Assembly (NCBI RefSeq): GCF_020906515.1
Contig: NC_085852.1
Span: forward strand, 868,001-932,000
Length of the DNA: 64,000 nucleotides
Direction of reading: 5' to 3'
Source: Vanrija pseudolonga
Taxonomy: Eukaryota; Basidiomycota; Tremellomycetes; Trichosporonales; Trichosporonaceae
A program made the translations under genes and the position numbers. Under the pieces are notes generated by a model. That model did no database searches. It was not told the origin of the DNA and was given only the letters and a program-made list of their open reading frames with translations. Positions 23,158 to 36,000 of the stretch are shown in pieces; the stretch's first letter is position 1; each line of letters begins with the position of its first letter.

Positions 23158-24889
23158 TCTTTTGAGTGGGTTTTGTGATTTGAGTTAAATCAGAGAGCGT
23201 GTGGTTGAAGTTTGGTGTGGGTAGAGGTGGATTGTGGGTAGGCAAAGAAGAAGAACGGGTGGTGAATCTCCTGGATATATATATACTGTGCGCCAGGGTG
23301 GGTGGCGTTTTTGCGCCAGGCTGGGGGGCAGCTGGCAGGTGAGTTGGGTGGGAGGGCCAGATGCCAGCCAAAAAGCAGTAGAGAGGCGACAGGGGCAGCG
23401 GCCGGGTGGGGGGCCAGAAACGGCGGCGCACCGCCAGAGGACGTCGAGTCGGGCGGGCGCAATTTCGCGACTGTCTTTTGCCAGACTGCTGCCTGCTGCC
23501 CACCTTGGTGCACCGCCAGCTGCCGCCGCCGTGTCGCCTCGTCTGTCTCCTGGCGCCTGCGGCTACCCGGGTTTGGCGGGTACTGGGATTGCCGGGTCCC
23601 ACTTGTCGCCTGGGTGCCGCTGGCTCGCATCTGGCTGCGAGTCGCTGGTAGCAGTCTGGCTCGACCCGCCAGACTGCTGCCTGGCCGCCGCGGCCGCCGT
23701 AGTCGATGCAAAATGTGGTTCTCGTGCCCGGTGTTGGTAGCCACCGCCGTGTTGCTCGCCTCTGCTGCTAGCATGTCCATGTCGCTGCCTACTGGCTGGT
23801 ACGTCGTTGTACTGCTGCTGGTGCTGCGTCGCCTGTTTGTACTCGTCTGGCGTCGCAGTAGGCGCTGCAATGAATCACCCCCCTGGCATCGTTTCGCGGC
23901 GGCGGCGCAGCGGTGCGTAGTCTGCCCGGGTTGGTGTCGCTGGCCCACTGACCAGCTGGGAGCTGGGAGCTGGGAGCTGGCGGCGGCGGTGCTCGTTTCG
24001 TCTCTGGTCGCTTGCCCCTGAATCGCACTGCACCGTCAGTCGTATTGCCACCCAACTGGACTCGCCTGGCTGTGTCCTCTGGTCCCCTGCGCCGCTGTGT
24101 CTCCACCGCCGTTTTTAATTAAGGGACTCGTTCCAGTCGTCACTGCTGGAGCTGCACGCCAGCCTGCAGTGTCGTGCAAGTTTGTGTCTGCAGCTGGCGG
24201 CGACCGGCGCCGGCAGCCGCTGCCGCTGCAGCGTTTCGTCGTGTCGTCATTGCCCTGCATTCGCCTCTGTTGCGCTGCTTTCTCACGCCCGGATGCCATT
24301 TACCGGACAGGCATACCACCCGGCACACTGGCCGGACTGGTACCCCACCGCGCCGCCGTCGACCATGCGCCGTCTGGCTGCAAGTTGTCGCCAGTTGTCG
24401 CCGCCGGCGGGTCTCGACCCCTGGCAGCGAGATCTGTTAAGGGACTCACAAATGACGCTAGCAGTCGCCTACCTTGACGTCACAACCCATAATGGAATGC
24501 AAAGAGTAAACAAACACTGCGTCAGTTGCCATGCACACGAGTACACGAACTCGTCCATCGCCGTGCATGCGCATTCGGCGCAGATGCCACATTTGACGCC
24601 AAATAGCTTCCGCCAGCGTGGCGACCATCCCGTGGGCGTCAAAACCGGACGCTTATGCATAAAAATCCTGAAATCTGGTAAACCTTCAGCCCATCACCCA
24701 ATCAGCGCGCCCACCTTGGCCTAGAGGATGCGTGGAGTATGGCTAGTTGTTGGCAATGATGGCGAGCACCTGTCTATCTGGCCCACCTGGCCCACCTCGC
24801 TGCAACCTTGTCAGACATGATACAAATGCATAGAGAGACACACATGTGTGATGCTCGTCCCGACGTCCTCGCCCACTTTGGTCTCCACC
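23158..24889. other. Gene-poor, repetitive GC-rich region
   Basis: About 1.7 kb between the right orphan gene and the 3' end of the SRP receptor gene. Long frames occur on both strands but are Arg/Pro/Ala-rich and show no family features. There is an AGCTGGG tandem at about 23954-23980. An 11-base direct repeat TTAAGGGACTC (24119-24129 and 24437-24447) brackets about 307 bases. Confidence 0.45.
23275..23285 (-). promoter_or_regulatory. TATA-like element upstream of orphan gene
   Basis: The minus strand reads GTATATATATAT, about 118 bases before the ATG at 23157. It is the clearest TATA box in the window. Confidence 0.6.
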
Positions 24890-27205
24890 TCACGAGCTGA
24901 GAAGGGCCTGAACAATGTGCTGCACACGCAACTGGCGTAGATCGGTGTAGGTCTGGCCGCAGCCGACGAACAGGATGGGCTGGCCAGTGACATAGGTCAT
25001 GGACAACGCGGCTCCCACCTTGTCGTCCTGAGTGTGTCAGTTGCTAGCCTAGAGGAGGTCGCCCCAACTCACGATTGTGTCGAACTTGGTGAGCAGAATG
25101 CCATCGATTCCACGACGACGCGAGACTCCGCCTGCAGACGAGAAGTCCTTGAGGGAGCGGTCAAACTTCGTGAGCTGGTCGACGGCCTCGTTGCCGACGA
25201 GCGCTTCTCCAACAAAGACAATCTTGTCGGGGTTGTTGACCGACACGAGCTTGGCGAGCGCACGCATCAGCGGCTCGTTGTCCTGCATACGTCCGGCAGT
25301 GTCAATGAGGACGACGTCGAAGCGGTTCTCCTTGGCTGAAAGTGTCAGTTGCAATAAGAGGTTCAAGTAGCTTACCGTATGCAATCGCCTCCTTGGCAAT
25401 TCCAGCGGCATCCTTGCCGTAGCCTCGCTCGTACAGCTCGATGCGGCGCTGGCCTGGCGCCGCGGCGTCCAGGCCCATTCCAAGCTCGTCGCCGAGCGCA
25501 CCGAGGTTGCGAACGTGGACGCGGAGCTGCTCGACTGCTCCCGAACGGAAGGTGTCACAGGCGGCAATCAGAACACGGTAGCCGTTCTGCAAGAGCCAGA
25601 AGCACACCTTGGACAGGTTTGTCGACTTGCCGACGCCGTTGACGCCGACAAAGGTGAGCGTGTAGGGGTCGGGAGGGGCATCGGTAGCCGCCACAGACGA
25701 CGGAAGAGCCTTCTTGCGCTGGATGTCCACCAGGATGTCCGTCGACGTCTTGGGAGTGAGGATGCGAGTCATGGAAGCAGCAAGCGAAGATTGAACTTGA
25801 GACTTGACGCTGGAGAGGCCGCCGAGCTTCTTGCCGACGAGCGCAGCGCCAACGCCTTCGCACAGCTTCTCAGCGATATCCTTGGCGACATTCTTGGACA
25901 TGAGATGGCGCTCCATGTCGGCAAGAACTGGTCGGAGGTCCTCCTTAGTGAGCACCTTCTTCCCAGAGAGGCGCGCGAACATGCTCGTCCAGGTCGACTC
26001 GGCAGCAGCCTCCTCGTCCTCAGCGTCGTCGTCGATGGTGAGCTTCTTGGTTCGTCGGGCCAGAATCTCCTCCTCGGTAGGAAGGTCGTCGGCGGCGCCA
26101 CCACGACGGAAGTCCCAGTCGGCGACCTCGTACGCTCCAGTAGCAGTCCGCTTGCCCATCGCGTCGGTGGAGATGAGCGAGCCGACATCGACGGTAGAAG
26201 CCTCGGGAGCGGGAGTCGAGTAGTCGAGCGCCGCCATGTCCTGTGCACTGACAGGCGAGTCACCCCACTTGCGCATGAGCTTCGAGTTGGCCGACGATGC
26301 CTTGCGGTTGGGGTTGGGAGACGAGGGGCCGGGCGACGGCGTCATGCTGTCGCTGTCAGCGAGCCGCCCTAGAACAGATGAACTCACCCATCGCGCCCAC
26401 CGCGTCCACCCTTTCCTCGCCCTTTCATGCGGCCCTTGAGCGCAGCCACATTCTTGGCTATCTCTTCGGCAGTCACAGCCTGTCCGCCATCGCTCGACTG
26501 GCCGGGGGCTGATGGAATCAGCAGAGCTCCACCGCTCACAACACCCCACTCACTGTCCGAGCCAGAGTCGGGAGACACAAGCGATAGCTGGCGCTGGGCA
26601 GCAGACGCGCGGGTCGACCTCCTCGGTCCGCTGTCCTCGCAAGACTTGAGGCAGCGGTCGAAGATGCGCTCCCACTGCTCGTCGATGATCTTGCCGCCGA
26701 GGATCTGAAGTGCAGTGCGGCCGTTCTTGGCAACGGCAGCAGCGCGGTCGGACAGCGCATCAATCAGAGCCTCGAGGTAGGGCTGGAAGAGCGAGAGGAA
26801 GAGCTGCTTGGTGCGCTGGAGCAGTTGGGGGATGTAGGTGAGGGGGAGAAGGGCAGGGAACACGACCTGGACGCGAGGTCAGCAAGTAGCTCGTGCAAGA
26901 TCACAAGTCCACTCACAACAAAGACCAGACCCAGGCCATTCTCAACGGTCCATCGCACGCTGTAGCCATCCTTCTCGAATCCCTCCTCTTCGCTCTGGGC
27001 CTTGCCCTCGATGAGCGCCTCGCGGATAAGGGCGTTGACCGGCGACGCGGGGCTCGACGCGATCGATGCAAAGGCTGGCGTGAACGACCGAGACCAGAGG
27101 ATGAGGCCACCTGGAGGGTTGTATGTCAGTTGTGTGTGTGCGTGTGTGCGTGTGTCAATGAGGGATCGACGTACTCTGGTGTGAAATGGAAATGTGATCC
27201 AACAT
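24890..27205 (-). CDS. SRP101: Signal recognition particle receptor subunit alpha
   Basis: It docks ribosome-SRP complexes at the ER membrane through a GTP-dependent complex with SRP54. Six exons (27205-27175, 27110-26917, 26866-26388, 26346-25376, 25335-25073, 25027-24890) give 691 residues. The N-terminal SRX domain starts [20 protein letters not shown] and continues through [21 protein letters not shown] charged linker ([19 protein letters not shown]) precedes the NG domain. GTPase motifs are intact: [14 protein letters not shown] (P-loop), [50 protein letters not shown] and [10 protein letters not shown]. The protein ends shortly after, as usual in the family. Its start is divergent from the DAHP synthase gene, with about 545 bases between. 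Confidence 0.96.
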
Positions 27206-27750
27206 TGTTGTCGCGGAGAAGTGAGCGTGACGTGAAGCGCGTGATTGTAGCGGCAAGAGCCTTAAACGGAGGGTGTCCAAGGAGTGACCAGGAGGAGGTA
27301 CGAGGTGGTGATGGCGGTCCAAGCGTCGACTAGGAGGAGAGTGATGAGAGTGTGATGCAAGCAGCAGCAGGAACAGGAGTGCCGTGGATCATACGCTGGC
27401 TGGCTCCGCCGGCGACATTGCAGCCAGCAGCAATCGTCGTGGGCCGACGAGTGGGCCGCGCGGGCATCACTCTATGTAATCCTATTTGATGCCGCCAAAG
27501 CAATCTGGAGACCCCACATATTCCACGTGACACTTCTCCGCCGACTACCTCCATCTCCCTGACTCGAAAGTCGGCGGCAGTGAGTGGTGGTGGTGGTGGC
27601 TGGTGCCGACCCGAAAGAGTACATTGTCATCTCGGTTCGACTCGAATGCCTACAACGTCGTCTCTCATTGTCCCACTCTCTCGACGCCTACTCCCTCTCC
27701 CTTCCTCCTCCTACCACCGCATCCTAGTACACCGCGCAACCCTCGCAACC
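27206..27750. promoter_or_regulatory. Divergent promoter region SRP101 / DAHP synthase
   Basis: About 545 bases between starts. CT-rich leader sequence (27640-27725) precedes the DAHP synthase ATG. A tRNA B-box-like GGTTCGACTCG near 27636 lacks a convincing A box. No gene seen. Confidence 0.45.
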
Positions 27751-29788
27751 ATGGCCGCAAACGCGTGGTCTCCTTCGTCTTGGCGCGAAAAGCCCATCGC
27801 CCAGGATGTCATCTACGAGGACAAAGCTCACCTCGACCGCGTCCTCGGCAAGCTGCGCCGTCTCCCGCCTCTCGTCTCCCCTGCCGAGGTGTGTAGCGCT
27901 GCACCCGATGCCGCGGAACTCACCGCTAACACTCTTCCAGATTGACAGGCTGCGCACTCAGCTCGCCGATGTTGCTGTCGGAAAGGCCTTCCTCCTCCAA
28001 GGTGGCGACTGCGCCGAGCTCTTTGACGACTGCTCGCAGGTCTGTGCACTTTTCTATCCTTTTCGGCTCGTATGCTGACTCTGATGTGTACTGCAGTCGC
28101 CCATCGAGCACAAGCTTTCATTGTGAGTATCAATTGGGCCTTGGCCTGACGGCGCGACTTTGTTGACACGTGCAGGATCCTCCTCATGTCCTTGATCATC
28201 CTCCACGGCTCGCGTCTCCCCGTCGTCCGTGTCATGCGCATTGCGGGCCAGTACGCCAAGCCTAGGTCAAAGCCTACCGAGGTCGTCGAGCTCGAGGTCA
28301 CCGAGGTGGTCGACGGCAAGACGGTGACTCGCAAGGAGAAGAAGGAAGTTCTCAGCTTCCGTGGTGACAACGTCAACGGTTACGAGCCCACTGATCGCCA
28401 GGCCGACCCTGAGCGTCTTCTCGGGTGAGTTGTCCTGCTTCTGCCGCGATCTGGCTGACGCTTGTCACAGTGCCTACTTCCACTCGACGGCCTCGCTCAA
28501 CTACATCCGTACCCTCCTCGCCTCTGGCTTCGCCGACCTCCACAAGCCGCTCGACTGGTCCTTCTCCCATGTTCGCTCCGCCGAGCTCCAGGAGGCGTTC
28601 TCCAGCGTCATTGAGAGCCTCCAGGAGAGCTTGAGCTTCATGAAGATTGCGACTGGTACCTCTGGCGGCAAGGAGCGCGGCGGTGCCGAAACTGTCGACC
28701 TCTTCACCAGGTGAGCTGTACGACCCGGATGTTCAGCTAACAGTCAGTCACGAGGCATTGCTGCTCGAGTATGAGGAGGCCTTCACCCGCCTCGGCGGTG
28801 ATGGTGTCCCCCAGTCGTTCTCGACTCCTCCCACCCGCCCCGGCACGCCGTCCGTGTCGCGCTCCGTGTCTCACGCTCGCGTCCCAACATCCGACTCAAA
28901 TGCGGCGCCATCGCCGTCTGCCAGCATCCAGCTCCCTCGCCCCAAGTACTACAACACCTCGAGCCACTTCATCTGGATTGGTGACAGGACGCGACAGGTG
29001 GACGGCGCCCACGTCGAGTACTTCCGCGGAATCGCCAACCCTATGTGAGTGGATGAGACCGCTGGTTACCGAGACTGACGACCGCCAAGTGGTGTCAAGG
29101 TTGGACCTACAATGCAGCCCGACGAGCTCGTCCGCCTTCTCGACGTGGTCAACCCCGACCGCATTCCCGGCAAGGTCACCGTCATTGGCCGCTACGGCGC
29201 CGACAAGGTCGACCAGTACCTCCCTGGCCACATTGACGCCGTCAAGAAGACTGACCACGTTGTTGTCTGGCAGTGCGATGCCATGCACGGCAAGTGAGTG
29301 GTTGCCTCATGGAAGACGCTGACCACTTGCCAGTACCAAGACGTCCGCGGCCGACCCTACGCTCAAGACGCGCCACTTCCGCGACGTCATCCAGGAGATC
29401 ACCCGCTCGCTCGAGATCCACCGCGAGAAGGGCACCATCCTCGGCGGTATCCACCTCGAGTTGACTGGCGAGGTCAATGAGGAGGGCTACTCGGTTGTGA
29501 GTGCTGCTGGCATCGCGTCGCGTCGCATCGCACTTGCTAACCCGCCAGACCGAGTGCATCGGCGGTTCGATGGAGCTCGAGGACAAGGACCTCAACCTCA
29601 ACTACCGCACCCACTGCGACCCCCGACTCAACTACGAGCAGTCGCTTGGTATGTCCGCTGTCGAGAAGCTCCAGATTTAGCTGACACAACCAGATGTGGC
29701 GTTCCTTCTCGCCGACCACCTCAAGGCAAGGAGGAGAGGACAGCAACCTCGCCCCGACATTCTGTCGGCCCTCCGCGGCCGCCAGTAG
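27751..29788 (+). CDS. Class II 3-deoxy-D-arabino-heptulosonate 7-phosphate synthase
   Basis: It condenses phosphoenolpyruvate with erythrose 4-phosphate, the first shikimate-pathway step. Ten exons (27751-27888, 27941-28039, 28097-28122, 28176-28424, 28471-28710, 28748-29044, 29090-29293, 29334-29496, 29549-29648, 29694-29788) give 536 residues. Class II signatures: [14 protein letters not shown] (metal-binding Cys), [120 protein letters not shown]. Two features stand out: a charged segment after YAKPRSK ([20 protein letters not shown]) and a Ser/Pro-rich insert ([20 protein letters not shown]) before the [10 protein letters not shown] strand. Yeast Aro3/Aro4 are class I enzymes and unrelated in sequence. 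Regulation cannot be read from sequence. Confidence 0.95.
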
Positions 29789-29962
29789 GGTCTTGTGTGC
29801 CTATAGTATACGTAGAGGGCGTATGGACTACACGTCTCTGCTATCAGTCTACAGCCCGTGTGCGCGCCGCTCGGTCGTGTCATTGGTTGGTCATCAACGT
29901 ATCCTACAAGAAGTATGGTAATGCTGGAAGTCTATGCCGTGCTACAACCTTGCGCCGCTTCC

Positions 29963-31491
29963 TCACAACGCAGTGACCATTTCGCGCAGACAGCCAATAG
30001 TGGCGAGGAGGTTACGCTCCTCATCTATCGCCTCGTCGGCGGCCTTGAGCACCGACTCCCACATGGCTGCGTTCTTCTCCGCATTGCGGGTCTCGACGAG
30101 GTTACGCGCCTCGTCGCGCTCAAAGTTGGCCTGCTCGACGACGCCGAGCAGGCGCGCCTCCTCGGCGAGCATGCTGGCCACGCGGCGCTCGAGCTCGCGC
30201 TTCTCGTCCTCGAGGCGCGCGACCTGGTCCTGCACCTCGCTCAGCTTGCTTACGCGGGGCGACGGGCGCTGCGCACGCTGCGGCGGGGTGAGGCCCTCGA
30301 ACGACGCGATGCTCGCCAGGCTGACGTCGCCCTCGTCAATGAGGCTGAGATCGGCGGCGTGCTCGCGCTCCAGCAGCGCCGAGATGGTCGGCGTCTCGGC
30401 TGGCGGCTGCGAGCGCAGTAAACCCGGTGTGACGGGCGGTAACGGCGACGGGGGGAAGGGCGACGCGAGCTTGCCGGGCGTGGTGGCAATCTGGGCGAGG
30501 AAGGGCGTCGACGCGCTGGCGGCTGAGGCGGTCCGCGAGCTCGCTGTCGAGACTGAGCGCGGCGGGGGAGGCGAGAGGGACTGCGAGCTCTTGGACGGGG
30601 ACGGTGATGGTGAAGGCATCGATGGCGAGTGGAGCGCCGATGATGGGCCGAGCTTGATTCTCGCTGTGGGGTGGGTCAGTCACCACCAGACACATCTCGA
30701 CTCACGCCGGGGGATGCGGATACTCGACCCGCTGAAGAGGGACGGGGCCACCATCGACGTCGTTGCCGTAGCCGTCTTGCGCTGCGGCGCGAATAAGCCC
30801 CTGGCCTCCTCGGACAGGCGCGGCTTGGTGACGCCGCGTAAGGCCTTCTCGGGCGAGTCAGCACGCGGCATCTGGGGGAGGGGTCTCAGTCAGTGGCCTG
30901 CGAGGGCGAACCTACGATGGGCGGGAGGGGCGGCATGGGCGGTACAGGCGGCTTCTTGGCCACGGCCGAGTTCTCCTTGCCGGCGTCGCTCTTCCTCTTG
31001 TCCTTCGACTTGGGCGCCTGGCCCTTGGCGGCGTCCTTGGCTTCGGTGTCCTTGGATCCCATCCTGCCCATGCCCGTGAGACGGGGTAACGAGGTGACCT
31101 TGTGCAGCGGGCGGGGGCGAGTTGTGATCTTGCCCGGGAGGGCCGTTGTCTCCTTGCTCGAGAGCGCGAGGGGCGGCGGCCTGAACGCCTTGGTGGTCGG
31201 GCTCGGGGGTAGCAGTGGCGCCGTGGTCTTGAAGGCCTTGCCTGTCGGGCTGGGCGGTAGGCGTGGTGCGGGGCGAGCTATCGCACTGGTGCTGGTGCTG
31301 GCGTTGGCGCTGACTGCGGCTGAGGCATTGGCACTGGTGCCGGCTGCTGCAGGCACGGCACGCAAACTTCCCTGTGCGGTACTTGACCGCGAGACTGGCG
31401 GCGGCTTGAGATCCTTGGGCTGGGGGACATGCTGCCGGAGTGACTGGACCGATTTTGAGCGCGGGAGTCGGCTCTGAGTCTCGCTGGGCAT
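29963..31491 (-). CDS. Disordered protein with C-terminal coiled coil, unknown function
   Basis: Three exons (31491-30916, 30871-30706, 30663-29963) give 480 residues. The first two thirds are Ser/Pro/Ala/Lys-rich and probably disordered, with repeated LPPSPT-K-AF motifs (RLPPSPTGKAFKT, LLPPSPTTKAFRP), a basic stretch (KGQAPKSKDKRKSDAGKEN) and a proline run (PPVPPMPPLPPIV). The last about 110 residues form a clear predicted coiled coil starting at VSKLSEVQDQVARLEDEKRE and running through MLAEEARLLGVVEQANFERD to the end. Basic Ser/Pro-rich regions with a terminal coiled coil occur in cytoskeletal and spindle proteins, but I recognise no family. It converges with the DAHP synthase gene, 174 bases apart. 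Confidence 0.75.
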
Positions 31492-33087
31492 TGTGAGCGG
31501 GTGAGTGTGGGTGATTGTGGTAGTGGTTTGCGATGGTGAGAGTAGGGTGTGTTAATGTATGTGTGAGTTGAGTGATGGGCCGAGTGTGGTGGTGCTTGGT
31601 GCTTGGTGGGGCGCGGCGTGAGCGGTCACGGCGTCGAGTGTGTCGGTGGAGGCCTGTGCGCCATGTTGTGTGTATGGTGTGGTGCATGCATGTCGACGCC
31701 CTCCTGGTCGACAAAGTCGTTTGCCAGTAGCCAGCAGCATTGCAATGATCGTCGCGAGCATGCTTGAGTGAATGTATCAGAGTGGGTGCCACACACGTCG
31801 TCATGGCCTTCCTTGCCTTGCCTTCCTTTCTGCAGTTCGCGTCATGGACGCGTATGGTTGTATTCTTGCAGTGTGCCTGGGCGGGCAGCGCGCCGGCGGG
31901 GTTGCTGACGCGGGGGTGGTCGTCGTGCCAGTGCCGTGGGAACTGTCTCAGCAAAACAAAGGAATGTCATCGATCGAAGTTGCGGCAGAGACTCGACCTC
32001 TAGATAGAACTTTGTCGTAACGTGCAAGGGGGAAGGGGAGGTGGGCGGAACGCGCGCAGAGCAAGAGCAAAACAGAGGTGCATGAAGTGTAGTAGATGTG
32101 ATGCAGAGTGACATTGTAACTGACAGAGGGAGAGCAAGCACTGCCTGCGTGGCTGCACCACGACCTGTCGACCTGCATCCAAACTCGTCGCTCCCCCACC
32201 TCCCAGCCGCTGCCGTCGCTTGGCTTTACCCTTGATAATCTAAAGGCGGCTTTGGGTGCATGCACCCTAAGACATTCAAAGAGTTGGGTGCACCGTCGGT
32301 CCCGGCAAAGTGCGACCAGTGGCAGTGTCAGGCAGGTGAGCCAGTGACGGCACTGCAAGGCCAAACCCTCCCTGGGTCTGGTCCCGTCCACGACCTTGCC
32401 GGCTGGCTTGCCTTCCCGCTGGCCGCGGTAGCCGCAGTGTCCATCACGCGCGCGCGCCTCGCTGTTGCCTGCTCCTGCCGCCGCCGCCGCCGTGCCGCCC
32501 GCCACCCGGGCAGCAGACAACTAAAGTCTTGTCAGCCAGAGTGTCCTGTCACTGTCCGTGCACCGCGCACCGACCGACTTTGCGGCAAGAGGCGCCCAAA
32601 ACCCAACCGATGGCAACCGGCGACCGCCCGACCAACAAGTCCCAAACCCACCCACACACACTCTCTGTCGTCGCCGCGATCCTCGTGTGTCCTGTCGTCT
32701 TGTGTATCCCTCGAATCATCACACTGCTATCCGTCCGTTACCAGTTCCTTGTTCCAAACTACTCCTACACTGCCTCTCTCTGCACACACGGACGCGGCTA
32801 CGACACGAGACGCCACGCCTTATCTCTCCTACTCCCAAGTCTCTTCGCCTCTACCCACATTGCCCATGTCGCCCGCGACCTCACCTCAACACTAGATCAC
32901 AAGACTGCGAGCCCGCACTGGCAAAAGACCTCGCCGCACGCAAGCAACGCACACGCACAACACTACGCGTCCGGGTCGGCCAGCGGTGCAAGCACAAACA
33001 CCTCACTGCCCGTGCACCTAAAAAGCCTGTGTCCCTCACCACAGCACCAGGCGACAACACACACCGCCTCCGCGGCTCCTCCTCGCA
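31492..33087. promoter_or_regulatory. Divergent intergenic region, 1.6 kb
   Basis: It separates two divergent unknown genes. The half nearest 33087 is CA/CT-rich leader-like sequence. Frames on the plus strand at 32260-33520 are low-complexity and overlap the first exon of the next gene in another frame; not supported as genes. Confidence 0.4.
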
Positions 33088-36000
33088 ATGTCGCCGAGTG
33101 CGCTGCCGCGCGAGCTCGTATTCCACCTCTCGTCCCACCTCGTGGGGCTCGACCAGGCCGCCGATGCCATCGAGGAGCACATTCTCTTCCGTCGCGCCAA
33201 GGGCGACAATCTCTATGATGTCTCGGTCTCGCTCATCGAGCTCGAGCGTAGGGTGGGTGACGACCGCGCGCGCCGAGCGCCGAGCGAGCAAGCAAGCAAG
33301 CATTGCTGACGCCATGTCCACAGCTTCCTCGTCTCAGCCCATCGATCCGACATGCTCAATACGTAACAAACATTCCACCCCCAACAGATCTTACGGCCCC
33401 CTCGGCAGGCAGCGCACACCAACACTCGGCGAGCCCGGCAACGATTCTCGCCCACCTCGTTTCCAAGCCTACGCCATCGGTGCAGCAGATGCGCGAGGTC
33501 GTCCTGGAGTATGTCATTAGCCGCGAGACTCGACTCCGCGAGCGCAAGTACGGCCGTGGCGGCAAGGGCACCCTCGGCCGCGATGGCTTTGAAGAAATCG
33601 CTGCGCGCATCAACGAGGTCGAAGAGGGCCTTCGCGGCAAAGGCCAGCTGGCCGGTCCACGAGGTGTCGTCCTCGCCAGCCCTGTGGCGTCCGACGAGGA
33701 GCTTGATGAGGAGCGACAAATCGCCCTTGCCCTCCTTCTGTCCCTTCGCATGCTCCTGTCCTACTTTACCCTTGCCGATCTTGCCCGCCAGCTTCTCCGG
33801 CAAACTCCAACAGACGCCGAGCGCACATTGGTTCAGCACCTTCGACGACGAGTTGCGGGCGAGGGGCGCTTTGGCGTTGGCAAGGAGCTGGAATACGTCG
33901 AGGGCTTGGTACGTCATGCTCCGTTGCGAGCACAGCTCCAAAGCTTGACTGACATCTGCGCAGACCTTAAATCGTCGACCAGCTCTTCGTCCAGCGTTCA
34001 CGTCTGCTCGCGCGCGTGCACATCTCCCCCAGCGCGCAATGTATGCGATCCCGCTCCCCGCGCCGGGGAAGTCGGCGTGCCTCAAACTCCTCACGGCTTT
34101 CGTCCGGGACATTGAGCAAGCTGGACCTGGAGCGGCGGTATCATATATGCAGCGAGGACCGTCCTACGGCGTCGCTTCGGATCGCCAAGGTGGCGGTGGT
34201 GCCTTTCGCAACAGGAAGGGCAGCCCGAGGACGACGACAGGCAGTCCGTCGTCGCCTTCGTCCCCGACATTAGGCGGTTCCTCACCCGTCAAGAGCAACC
34301 ACTTGCCACTACCTTCCGATCCAACTCCTATCGCAAGCTATGCTCAGGAGCTCCTCTCTGAGTGGCTCATGCGCGAGAAGCGCGAGTATATGCTCAAGAA
34401 CAAGTGGGTCAAGACGGGTCGTGAACAGCTCGGCAAGGACCTCGGAGACATCGAGACGTCGCTCTGCATGGCCTCCAAGGGTATGCCCTCGAAGCATGCT
34501 CAGAGTTTACTGCCGACGTTCCTCTACCTCAGACGAACCTTTGCCCTTCCACCCTCGCCGATCCCTCGAGCCATCACGGACACCTATCTTGACATGATCC
34601 CGTCACTCCCAGACCCGGATTTCATCCCGCTCCGCGAGCCGACCGTCAGCAGCACGACCGCTGCCCTGTATGTCAACCCGCGCCTGGATGACGGATCTGC
34701 GGTGGAAGCAGTCGAGGAGCTGCTGGAGACGGAACGAGAAAAGGGCATTACGGCGGGTGTGAGCGAGGAGAAGACGATCGCGTGGCTCCAGGGCCTGGTG
34801 GATCAGGTTGAGAAGCGGGTACGTGGGGTGTGGTTGTCTTGGAGACCGAGACGCTGACACGAAACTCAGTTCCCAGACGGATCCTACGAGGCCGTCTTTG
34901 AACGCGCTAGGCATCTTGCTGTCCATCCTCGAGTGTGGCCAGATCTCGAGCCCAGCAGCGTTTTCCGCATCAACCGAACCAGCCAGCTGTCATCGCCTTC
35001 CAGCGCGGGTCACCGTCGATCCAAGTCGTCTGCCGTGCCGTCGACATCTATTGTGGAGGACGACTTTGAGCCGCCACAAGGCATCCGCTCCCCGTCGCGA
35101 TCTCATGCCCGCTCAGCGAGCCTGCCAATGAACTCGAGGACCAGCCACAGCGAGGAAGCTCATGAAGCCAGACCTGTTATCACCACCAGCCGATTGCTTG
35201 CCGCCACGACATCGCAGAGCAGTCCTGTGTCGCGAGACCGTCCCGCGTCTCAGGATCGATTCGTGCGGCAGGACCGATACCGCCCAGACACCCCCGAGTC
35301 GTCTGATCCCAGTGAAAAGGTGTACGACACCGACGCGGACACGGACACGGATTCCATCGACTCGGAATTTGCGCGCCGCGTCGCTCCTCTTCCACACCTA
35401 CCGACCTCGCTGGGTCTGTCTGCGTCGACCTCATCCATCGTGCGCAACAAACCTCCTCCGACGTTGAACCTCGTTGTCCCTGGCCCCGACCTGGGTTTCA
35501 GTTTTGACGTTGACGAGCTGCTGCCCTCTATCAAGTCGCCCGTGTCACCACCTCAGCCTACAAGCACAAGCGCGACAGGCTCGGCGTCGGTGGCCACTCC
35601 TCAGACTGCCGAGTCGTCGGGTGGTTGGTGGGACGTTGTGTCGCCCTTGACTACGAACTCGCCTCATGTGCCCAAGCCATGGGAGGGTGGTAACAACGCC
35701 AATGGTTCCAGCCCCAGCCGATCATCAGCGTACTCACTGCCACCCGGAGCTGAGCCCGCTGCGGCACAGATGCTCTTCACCTCGGAGGCCAAGCCTGAGG
35801 ACGGCAGGATTCAGACATCACCGGTTGCCCCGATCGACCTGTCCTTGGACACTGTGACTCCGAGGATCACACCCAAGACGACACCGGTTTCGCGCCACGC
35901 CCCGCACTTTGACAAGGAAATGCCGCCTGTGCCCGACTTCCCTGCGGAGGAGAGGCCAGTCACACCACCACCACACACGTACCGCGGACAGCCGGATGAG

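Noticed and set aside
23190-24021. Overlapping long frames on both strands
   Set aside because: Repetitive Arg/Pro/Ala composition, no motifs, mirror of one another.
27630-27650. tRNA B-box-like GGTTCGACTCG
   Set aside because: No matching A box or cloverleaf; the site lies in the DAHP synthase leader.
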